Positions 25,525 to 31,975 of a stretch of 64,000 nucleotides of DNA are shown piece after piece. Below the pieces are notes generated by a model, which was not told the DNA's origin, did not search any database, and saw only the letters and a list, made by a program, of their open reading frames with translations. The DNA is taken from the IMG/VR virus record IMGVR_UViG_3300043640_000137, positions 24,525-88,524 of that record; one strand, given 5' to 3'. Made by a program: the position numbers and the translations under genes. The stretch's first letter is position 1. Every line of letters starts with the position of its first letter. This DNA is from a virus.

Positions 25525-25791
25525 TCAGAACCCTTGTGCCGGCTTGAAGATGATCCCGATGACGAGGACCACCAGGAGGATGAAGGCGATGTTGGAAAGG
25601 TCGCAGGGCAGCAGCTTGCCCGTCTCCTCATCGCCGCCGCATGACCCGCACATGAGGTCGAGCAGCCGGTCATTGCCCCACTGCGTCCACATCCACCGGA
25701 AGCGCGTGCTGTAGTGAAGGTTGTCGTGCAAGGTCAGCAGCAGCATCGCCGTGTTGAGCCAGAGGGTGCGGAGAAAAAGGGTCTTGACCAT
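25525..25791 (-). CDS. Small membrane protein with CGSC motif
   Basis: 88 residues: N-terminal hydrophobic stretch, central MCGSCGGDEE, C-terminal transmembrane helix (FILLVVLVIGIIF). The start cassette and MVKTL beginning match the DUF5664 gene, suggesting a duplicated translation start. Unknown function. Confidence 0.55.
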   Translation of the reverse strand: MVKTLFLRTLWLNTAMLLLTLHDNLHYSTRFRWMWTQWGNDRLLDLMCGSCGGDEETGKLLPCDLSNIAFILLVVLVIGIIFKPAQGF

Positions 25792-25795
25792 AAAA

Positions 25796-26023
25796 TCACC
25801 GCCGCGGTTTCAGGTATTCGACTTCGAGAGACTCCAAGGCGTTGAGCACGGCCTTGATGTCCCGCTGTGCGACGCTGGTGCTTGCATGGACCAGCAGCAC
25901 GATCGCTCGCTCGTTGAGCCTGCCGGCGCGCAGCCTCTTCACGCCTTGCGACATCTCGACGATCGCTGCGGCGAGGACTTCGCTCGGAGTCTCGTCGGGC
26001 GTCACGACTATGCTGCGGGTCAT
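25796..26023 (-). CDS. Hypothetical helical protein
   Basis: 75 residues, two helices (SEVLAAAIVEMSQGVKRLR and IKAVLNALESLEVEYL). Unknown function. Confidence 0.55.
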   Translation of the reverse strand: MTRSIVVTPDETPSEVLAAAIVEMSQGVKRLRAGRLNERAIVLLVHASTSVAQRDIKAVLNALESLEVEYLKPRR

Positions 26024-26217
26024 CGGCCTACCCTCTTGATGCGCGAGATGTGGATCGGCGCGTAAGGCAGGCCCTCCATCGCGTGCATGGCTCGGTCGGC
26101 AGCCGTGTCGATGAGGCTGCGAACCTCTTCACGCGTGAGATGCTGCGTGTCCACCGAGATCGTGATGTCGATCTTCGCGTGGGGCGTATCGGCGGCGAGC
26201 CGGGTTGAGCGCCTCAC
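26020..26217 (-). CDS. Hypothetical protein
   Basis: 65 residues; beta-helix pattern KIDITISVDTQHLTREEVR. Overlaps both neighbours by ATGA. Unknown function. Confidence 0.55.
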   Translation of the reverse strand: MRRSTRLAADTPHAKIDITISVDTQHLTREEVRSLIDTAADRAMHAMEGLPYAPIHISRIKRVGR

Positions 26218-26795
26218 CGGACGTACGCCTCGGCCGGCATGCGACCTTGCGCATCGAGCGCGTAAAGGGTGCGGGCTTTGTTGCCGAAGCCGTAGGAGTA
26301 TCCCACGGGCGGCTTCCGACCAGCGGAGTCGGGGTTGCCGTTGCCGTTGCCGGTGCGGGGGTAGTGGGGTCCTTGCGCCAGTCGCGCGACAAGCTCCTCG
26401 ACGCTGAAGAAGACGCCGCCGGACGCGAAGTTATACATGACGTCGTAGCGCTCGGGCATCGGACCTTCGATCAGGATGAAGCCCTGCTTGCCGCAGCCGA
26501 TCATGTAGCCGAGTTCCAGATGGCCGCTCTTGCCGGCGGGCATCAAGAGAACGGCCGTGTCCTGCGCGTCGAGATGTCGCTTGTCGAAGTCGAACACGTC
26601 CTGCGCGTGGGGCGCGGCGAGCGCTTCCGAGTACGTGCGACCGCGCTGCGTCTCGTAGCGCTGCCAGCAGTCGTCAGCCTCGGGACCAGCGGCGAACCAG
26701 TCGTCGAACACGGCATGCCCGCTACGGCGAAGCTCAGCGGAGACAAGGGGGACGCGCTCGTTGCGTAGCGATCCGATCAGATAGATTTTTCGCAT
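26214..26795 (-). CDS. Nucleoside 2-deoxyribosyltransferase-like protein 1
   Basis: 193 residues. MRKIYLIGSLRNERVP, FDDWFAAGPEADDCWQRYE and LLMPAGKSGHLELGYMIGCG follow the NDT fold: a Rossmann-like start, Asp/Glu-rich substrate loop and a conserved E in the HLELG box. NDTs swap bases between deoxynucleosides. Residues about 130-193 are a separate Gly/Asn-rich tail. Related in fold to the protein at 27080. Confidence 0.75.
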   Translation of the reverse strand: MRKIYLIGSLRNERVPLVSAELRRSGHAVFDDWFAAGPEADDCWQRYETQRGRTYSEALAAPHAQDVFDFDKRHLDAQDTAVLLMPAGKSGHLELGYMIGCGKQGFILIEGPMPERYDVMYNFASGGVFFSVEELVARLAQGPHYPRTGNGNGNPDSAGRKPPVGYSYGFGNKARTLYALDAQGRMPAEAYVR

Positions 26796-27076
26796 GACAC
26801 TTCCTCGACGACCGGAAACGACGCGTACCGGCTGATAAAATTGGCTGGGATATTCTTGCCGATCTCGTGTGCGAGTCCGGTGGGATCGGTGTATTCGAGA
26901 CCACGGAGGTCATTGACCTTCATGACCTTCAACACGCCTTCCTTCGCAAGCTCGTCGAGCACCTTCTTCATACGCGCGCCGATACGGGACGCTGTGTTGA
27001 AGGTGAGCTTGGTCGCGGACTGGTGCTTCCAGAACACGGCGCAGACTGCTCGCGCGCTTTCGGTGAGAACGACCAC
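26777..27076 (-). CDS. Hypothetical protein, possible DNA-binding
   Basis: 99 residues; helix-turn-helix-like stretch (ASRIGARMKKVLDELAKEGV) followed by a wing-like segment (LKVMKVNDLRGLEYTD). Possibly a winged-helix protein; weak call. Confidence 0.5.
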   Translation of the reverse strand: MVVLTESARAVCAVFWKHQSATKLTFNTASRIGARMKKVLDELAKEGVLKVMKVNDLRGLEYTDPTGLAHEIGKNIPANFISRYASFPVVEEVSCEKSI

Positions 27077-27079
27077 GGG

Positions 27080-27616
27080 CTAAAGCCCCGGTGTGAGCAG
27101 ATGCGCCGCGATGATCGCGGCCTCTTCGAGCGTCGGCACGATGTAGCCGGCGATGGCCTGGATCATGCCGTGCCAATGCGGGTTCACCAGCGGAACCTCT
27201 TCATCGGGGCGAGGATTCGAGCGGAACATCTGACCGTCTCGCTCGATGACGAGGATGACCGGCTTGCGGTAGGCGTGCGCGAGGCCGAACTCGATCGCAG
27301 TGCCGACCGATGCCTTCTCGGCGCCGAGGAAGTTCGCGATCATGAGATCGCAGTTCATGACGTCGTTGCCGTCGCGACACATGATGCCCTTGGCCGTGGC
27401 CATGGCGTGTTGCGGGTACATGTTGGGATCGCCGACGAGGATGCCCGCGTCCTTCAGAAAGGACTTGCCGCGCATCGGCGACAGCGTGCGAATGTGGTCC
27501 GGCAGAAGCTTCGCGAGGTCCGCGCGCCAACCAAGAGCCGAGTCCTGGTAGTTGAGGCCGGTGATCGGCCCAGCCGTGTAGACGGTTTTCTGAGGGTACG
27601 GCAGGAGGTTCAGCAT
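27080..27616 (-). CDS. Nucleoside 2-deoxyribosyltransferase-like protein 2
   Basis: 178 residues. VYTAGPITGLNYQDSALGWR, CDLMIANFLGAEKASVGT and IEFGLAHAYRKPVILVIE follow the NDT family pattern, with the conserved Glu in GTAIEFG. First gene of the operon read from the promoter at 27666. Two NDT-like proteins in one operon, with DUF5664 and dCMP deaminase, suggest remodelling of the deoxynucleotide pool. Confidence 0.78.
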   Translation of the reverse strand: MLNLLPYPQKTVYTAGPITGLNYQDSALGWRADLAKLLPDHIRTLSPMRGKSFLKDAGILVGDPNMYPQHAMATAKGIMCRDGNDVMNCDLMIANFLGAEKASVGTAIEFGLAHAYRKPVILVIERDGQMFRSNPRPDEEVPLVNPHWHGMIQAIAGYIVPTLEEAAIIAAHLLTPGL

Positions 27617-27665
27617 CGTCGTCTCCGTTTCAATCCTAGGAAGCTGTTGCTCAGCTATTATTAAG

Positions 27666-27709
27666 ACTGTAACGGAAAGGTTTTTGGCTGTCTAGCCTTT
27701 TTAAGTAGC
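27666..27709 (-). promoter_or_regulatory. Early promoter P1 with degenerate dyad
   Basis: Minus strand -35 TAGACA (27694-27689), 17-base spacer, -10 TACAGT (27671-27666). Upstream of the -35 lies GCCTT TTTAA GTAGC (27695-27709), one intact arm of the dyad. Drives the operon from 27616 leftward, probably to the integrase. Confidence 0.6.
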
Positions 27710-27937
27710 TGATCGGTGTTTTATCCAGAGCGTCCGCGCGCTCATGGTGCCGAGGACCGTTTCAAGGAGGAAGAGGTACATCGGCCACGGCTGAACGAAG
27801 AAGGTCCAGGCGGCCCAGATGATGCAGCCGAGAAGGAGCAACGCCGACGCGAGCTTCACGTTGCGCGCCATCGTCCAATAACCGCCGAAGATAACGGCGG
27901 CGCCGACAAGCTGGATCGCGTCGGAGATGCTTAACAT
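27701..27937 (-). CDS. Small membrane protein
   Basis: 78 residues from ATG at 27937 with three hydrophobic segments (IQLVGAAVIFGGYW, ASALLLLGCIIWAAW, PMYLFLLETVLG). Its 3' end overlaps the P1 upstream region. Unknown function. Confidence 0.55.
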   Translation of the reverse strand: MLSISDAIQLVGAAVIFGGYWTMARNVKLASALLLLGCIIWAAWTFFVQPWPMYLFLLETVLGTMSARTLWIKHRSAT

Positions 27938-27939
27938 GA

Positions 27940-28320
27940 TCAATCTTTCTTATGGCTCAGGCTGCCGAACTCGTTGACGCGTTGCGGGCGCAGACCGTTG
28001 ATCGCGTGCTTGTCTTCGGTGCTGGCGTGGATTTCCGCCGATGAGATGCCTGCGAGGCCGGCATATATTCTGAGGCAGATGCGAACGTCGCAAAGCTCTT
28101 TGACCGCTTCGACAATGCTCGGCTTCGTGCCTCGCGCGACCTCTTTAATGACCGCCTGCTGGACCACGGCCTCGATCTGGTGAGGCGGAACACCAGCGGC
28201 GAAGCAGAACTCGACGTATTCTTCGAGTCCCTTCAGAGCCATCGGCCGCGATGCCGGCTCGACGCCGCCGGATGCTTCAAGGAACTGTCGGCGATACTGC
28301 TCGGCGAACTTATTGATCAT
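27940..28320 (-). CDS. Possible MazG-like nucleotide pyrophosphohydrolase
   Basis: 126 residues. The helical pattern VEAVKELCDVRICLRIYAGL followed by DKHAIN resembles the second half of MazG-fold proteins (E-x2-D, then K...N), but the first EExxE motif is not obvious. Weak call; plausible because MazG-like enzymes cluster with nucleotide genes in phages. Confidence 0.4.
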   Translation of the reverse strand: MINKFAEQYRRQFLEASGGVEPASRPMALKGLEEYVEFCFAAGVPPHQIEAVVQQAVIKEVARGTKPSIVEAVKELCDVRICLRIYAGLAGISSAEIHASTEDKHAINGLRPQRVNEFGSLSHKKD

Positions 28321-28567
28321 CGTTCTCTCCTAGTGACAGCAGTCGGGGGCAGTCGTCCCAATCGATGAAGCCATGCGGACACGGCGGCGTATATCTGTCG
28401 TGCGGGTTCGTCCGAACCGGCGTCGCGATGCTGTCCTTCAGGCAGCACGGCTGGCCCTTCATGCACGGCACTTCCATCGGGCACACGCCGATGCCGCTGG
28501 CGGGACAATCCTGGCGACGGCTGCCGTCCAGGAGTCGCCACTTCAGCCGCTTCAGAAATCGCCGCAT
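28310..28567 (-). CDS. Cysteine-rich small protein
   Basis: 85 residues from ATG at 28567, overlapping the upstream stop (TGATG). Cysteines in DCPASGIGVCPMEVPCMKGQ, CC and CPHGF...CPR fit metal binding. Unknown function. Confidence 0.55.
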   Translation of the reverse strand: MRRFLKRLKWRLLDGSRRQDCPASGIGVCPMEVPCMKGQPCCLKDSIATPVRTNPHDRYTPPCPHGFIDWDDCPRLLSLGENDDQ

Positions 28568-30282
28568 CACCCGCTCCCTTTCGCGCGCCACTTGCCGTTC
28601 CAGAACGTGACGATCGCGCGCTTGCCGTTCTCGTAGGTGAGAATCTGCGAGTGCGACCACGAACTCGGGCCGTGTGTCCAGTCGGGATCGAGCACGCCGC
28701 AAGTGCCGGACGTGAAGACGCCATCGACGATCGAGGCCGAATGCTCGTGACCGCGGTTCATGCGGCGGCCCATGCGAGCGTAGGCCAGCGGGCTACCAGG
28801 GCGGCCGTTGGGGCCGGTGTCGCCGTGCATACCGTTCTCGATGCCGCCGTGATCGTCGGGGCACAGGATGAAGCTCTCGTCTTCTGCGAGGAACTGCGCC
28901 AGCTTCTCGGGCTTCGCGACGCCGATCTCCCGAAGCGCAAGGTAGAGGTAGTTCGGGCTCAGGCCACGGTGGATGCAGTCGTAGACACGAGCCGACATCG
29001 CAAGCCAGAACTCGCAGTTCACCGGGTCTTCGCGGCCGTCTTGCTCCTGAAGCCAGCGAGCGAGATGGTGATGATGGTTGCTATCGACGATGACGCTCTT
29101 GCACCACGGCCGGAAGGCGAGCCGGAGGAACGCTGCGACGTCGGTCACTTCTTTGCGGATGTCCTCGGCGCCTTGGATGTAGCGGCGGAACATCGTGTGC
29201 GGGTTCTTCATCTCGTGATGCGAGCGACCGCGGAAGTGGAGAACGTCGTGGAGGAACTGGTACTCCGGCTTCAACTCATCGAGCATGCCGTTGGCGCCCC
29301 AGGCGATATCGTACGCGCCTTTGTCGCCCTCAGCGACGTGGATGTCGCCCCAGGTGATGCCCTTGACGCGATGGCCGGTCGTGACCTCGCCGTCCTTCAC
29401 CCGCATGTCGTAGGCGTAGATCACGCCTTCGCTGTTCGCGTTGAGTTGGATAGGGAACCAGTCGCCGTCGCTATCGACCTGGACGAGCAGCCCACCGTAG
29501 CAATGATGGAACTCGGCCTTCAGCCCTTCCTTGCGCTGGATGTAGTTGCGCTGCGTGAGGGTGCCGGTGGTGTAGTTGAATTTCGCCGGCTCCCCTCGGG
29601 CCGACGCGATCGACTGCATCTGAATCTTGACGTGAGGGAAGATGCCCGAGCGACGGCCGGTGTAGACTTCGAGCCCGGAGAGCGGTCGTACCGCGGTCGG
29701 CAGGATGTTCATCTCGCCGCACCAGACGAGCCCAGGCGCAAGCTCCTCACGGGTGTCGCAAAGGTACGGCTCGATCCGAGAATCCCACCAGCGGTCCTCG
29801 CTGCCGCCCAGGCGCTCGCGTTTGGTGAACGCCCCTTTGTCACCCTTCGCGCCGAGGCCCAGCTTCATATAAGCGAACCGGGAGACGAGCAGATCGGCGT
29901 CGAGGTAGTCCTTCAGCGCGAGCATGTTCTGCCACAGCTTCTCGTGCAGCTTCGTGTTGTTCTGCGCGCACGTCAGGATGTAGGAGTAGACCTGACCTTC
30001 AGGCGGCGTCTCGAAACCGCCCGGCTGCATGGCGCGAAGCTGACCACCGGGCCGCGGCTTCGATTTCGGTGTCGCATTCGCAACGACATCTTTGTGTTGG
30101 GTCTTCGGCTTCGCACCGACCGACAGAGGCTCCATGAGTCCTTCCGCCACGGCGGCGTGATACACTTTGAGGAAGCTGACCCACGACATGTTGTCGTCGG
30201 TGCCGCGGATCGAGCGCCACGATGCTTTGAGGCTGCCCTTTTCTTTGTAGAGCTTCACGAGCTTCTTCGGTGTCATGGCCAT
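28567..30282 (-). CDS. T5 A1-like protein (metallophosphoesterase-like)
   Basis: 571 residues from ATG at 30282 (GGAG eight bases upstream). The C-terminal third reads HGDTGPNGRPGSP, then RGHEHSASIVDGVFTSGTCG, then HGPSSWSHSQILTYENGKRA and IVTFWNGKWR, a pattern I recognise from the T5 pre-early protein A1. WGDIHV, DSNHHHH and the GHEHS box are metal-ligand motifs of a calcineurin-like phosphoesterase. In T5, A1 is needed for host DNA breakdown and second-step transfer; the role here may be nuclease or phosphatase. Identification from memory. Confidence 0.65.
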   Translation of the reverse strand: MAMTPKKLVKLYKEKGSLKASWRSIRGTDDNMSWVSFLKVYHAAVAEGLMEPLSVGAKPKTQHKDVVANATPKSKPRPGGQLRAMQPGGFETPPEGQVYSYILTCAQNNTKLHEKLWQNMLALKDYLDADLLVSRFAYMKLGLGAKGDKGAFTKRERLGGSEDRWWDSRIEPYLCDTREELAPGLVWCGEMNILPTAVRPLSGLEVYTGRRSGIFPHVKIQMQSIASARGEPAKFNYTTGTLTQRNYIQRKEGLKAEFHHCYGGLLVQVDSDGDWFPIQLNANSEGVIYAYDMRVKDGEVTTGHRVKGITWGDIHVAEGDKGAYDIAWGANGMLDELKPEYQFLHDVLHFRGRSHHEMKNPHTMFRRYIQGAEDIRKEVTDVAAFLRLAFRPWCKSVIVDSNHHHHLARWLQEQDGREDPVNCEFWLAMSARVYDCIHRGLSPNYLYLALREIGVAKPEKLAQFLAEDESFILCPDDHGGIENGMHGDTGPNGRPGSPLAYARMGRRMNRGHEHSASIVDGVFTSGTCGVLDPDWTHGPSSWSHSQILTYENGKRAIVTFWNGKWRAKGSG

Positions 30283-30539
30283 TGTCGGCGCTCCATAAAA
30301 GCAACAAGAATCTCGCCGTGGCACGCCTTCGGCTTGCACACGCATCCAATCGTTTTGTCGGTGAGAACTTCGCGGGCGCGTTCAACAATCTCCGGGTGAT
30401 CGCGAAGGTGTTGCGCGTAGAGCATGAGACACTTATCCCGGCCGTAGACTTCGACGCGAAACGGATTGCTGAAAATGCTCGGCCGCAAGATCGACACGTC
30501 GTAGCGTTCGCCGCTTCGGATGTTGATCACACGAGTCAT
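30273..30539 (-). CDS. DUF4326 family protein
   Basis: 88 residues from ATG at 30539. TRVINIRSGERYDVSILRPS, NPF, GRDKCLMLY and GCVCKPKACHGEILVAF are the DUF4326 pattern, with the conserved CxCxPxxCHG motif probably binding metal. Function unknown; frequent in phages. An in-frame GTG at 30653 would add 38 residues, but the homology begins at 30539. Confidence 0.8.
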   Translation of the reverse strand: MTRVINIRSGERYDVSILRPSIFSNPFRVEVYGRDKCLMLYAQHLRDHPEIVERAREVLTDKTIGCVCKPKACHGEILVAFMERRQWP

Positions 30540-30657
30540 GGAGTGCCGAGCAAGGTGTAGACGCTCGCCTGCCGGTTCGTTGGCCACAGACAGAAACGGA
30601 GAAAATGATCTGTGTTCGCCCCAATCCTTGGTGCTTCCGTTGACACTCGGCACTCCA
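30539..30657 (-). promoter_or_regulatory. Leader with 12-bp inverted repeat closing on the start codon
   Basis: TGGAGTGCCGAG (30539-30550) and its exact complement (30646-30657) are 95 bases apart in the leader of the DUF4326 gene. Pairing would include the A of the start codon and hide the initiation region. Confidence 0.6.
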
Positions 30658-30665
30658 CTTTCTCA

Positions 30666-30701
30666 AACGTACAATAGGCCCTGGCAGGAGTCAATGTAGC
30701 T
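30666..30701 (-). promoter_or_regulatory. Early promoter P2
   Basis: Minus strand -35 TTGACT (30694-30689), 17-base spacer, -10 TACGTT (30671-30666). The half site ATGTAGC follows at 30695-30701. Drives 30539 leftward. Confidence 0.65.
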
Positions 30702-30707
30702 CGATAG

Positions 30708-31181
30708 CTATTTGATAATTCCGGTAAGCTTTTGATAACCGTACAGAGCTATAAGCGCTGCTTCGGCGATGCCGTCCTTGTACCCGCCGCGAGGACCGAT
30801 GAAGTCCTTGGTCTGCTTAGGGAACAGTTCCATGATGCGGATCACGGACGTTGACTTGTCGGCCTTGACCTTCATGGCCGGCTTCCAGACAGACGGCGAA
30901 GCCTCGGTGATTGGCGTGCGCGACGCTTGGAAGATGCCAGTGATGCGGCCCGTGGCGTATCCAAAGTTGAACATGCTCACCGTGCCTTGGTCGGGACGGG
31001 CGCCTACCTTCTCGATGAAGAGATGGTCGGCCGGCAGGATCAGGATATCGAGCAAGTCCATAAGCTCGGGCCACACGACGAACTTGCCGGCCTTCGGGAT
31101 TTCGAGAGTTACAAGCGACGTGCCGTCGTACTTTGCGACGCCACCGCTCTTGCCTGGATCGACACCAACAACGCTAAGCAT
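30708..31181 (-). CDS. RuvC-like Holliday junction resolvase
   Basis: 157 residues. Asp8 in VGVDPGKSGG, Glu in LFIEKVGARPDQG and the C-terminal GYKDGIAEAALIALYG (catalytic Asp) are the acidic residues of the RuvC fold. It resolves branched DNA before packaging. Last gene of its operon, right at promoter P2. Confidence 0.9.
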   Translation of the reverse strand: MLSVVGVDPGKSGGVAKYDGTSLVTLEIPKAGKFVVWPELMDLLDILILPADHLFIEKVGARPDQGTVSMFNFGYATGRITGIFQASRTPITEASPSVWKPAMKVKADKSTSVIRIMELFPKQTKDFIGPRGGYKDGIAEAALIALYGYQKLTGIIK

Positions 31182-31199
31182 GGTTCAAGCCTTCCTCGA

Positions 31200-31973
31200 T
31201 TATTGATTGATGGCAGCGAGGTCGTTTAGGTCGAAGGCTGCGGCCTCTTCGTCTTCGATACGTTGCCGCGCAACATCGACATACTTCGACTCTTTTTCGA
31301 TTCCGATGAACCGCCGGCCTTCACGAAAAGCGGCCAATGCCGTTGTTCCCGACCCGATACAACTGTCGAGAATAACGGCGTTACGCTCTGTGTATGTTCG
31401 GATCAGATACCGAAAGAGATCAACCGGCTTTTGAGTCGGATGAAGGCCGACTTGAGAACTGTGCTTCGGGAACAGCAAAATCGACTTCGGGTATTTCAAC
31501 CCGCTAAGGTCATCCGGCGCACGGCCCGAAATCAGCCTCGTCTCGGATACGTTCTTCGTCGATCCGCCCTGCTTATGGTTGGGCCGTCCCGGCGTCATCT
31601 GCGGGTTGTAGGAGCACTGCTTATCGTAAAACACCAGCACGCTTTCATGCTGCTTTAACGGTTGCCGCTTCGCGTTCGCGAAGTTAGTCGGGTTCACTTT
31701 GTCCCAGACCCATTCGTATTTGAACATCTTGGGGTTGGACATGACCAGCGCACTTGTGAACGGCTGGCTCGCCGTTAACACGATTGCCGACCCCGGCTTG
31801 ATAACGCGCTTGTACTGTTCCCACAGCGGCTCGAACTGAACCACCGCGTCCCACGGGCAATACGTAGTTCCGTATGGAAGATCGCAGAGGATCATGTCCA
31901 CGCAAGCGTCGGGAATGCGCCGCATGACGGCAAGGCAGTCGCCTTCGTGGATTTTGTTGATCAAGGCGTCCAT
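31200..31973 (-). CDS. DNA methyltransferase (N6-adenine / N4-cytosine, beta class)
   Basis: 257 residues from ATG at 31973, two bases after the polymerase stop. Motif IV DLPYGT at Asp31, and motif I near the C-terminus (DSCIGSGTTALAA), give the beta-class order. HPTQKPVDLFRYLI is the usual motif X. It probably protects phage DNA from host restriction or marks it; no cognate nuclease is nearby. Confidence 0.9.
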   Translation of the reverse strand: MDALINKIHEGDCLAVMRRIPDACVDMILCDLPYGTTYCPWDAVVQFEPLWEQYKRVIKPGSAIVLTASQPFTSALVMSNPKMFKYEWVWDKVNPTNFANAKRQPLKQHESVLVFYDKQCSYNPQMTPGRPNHKQGGSTKNVSETRLISGRAPDDLSGLKYPKSILLFPKHSSQVGLHPTQKPVDLFRYLIRTYTERNAVILDSCIGSGTTALAAFREGRRFIGIEKESKYVDVARQRIEDEEAAAFDLNDLAAINQ

Positions 31974-31975
31974 AA

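Noticed and set aside
28651-30399. 582-codon plus-strand ORF opposite the A1-like gene
   Set aside because: Composition of a shadow frame; the minus frame carries all recognisable motifs.
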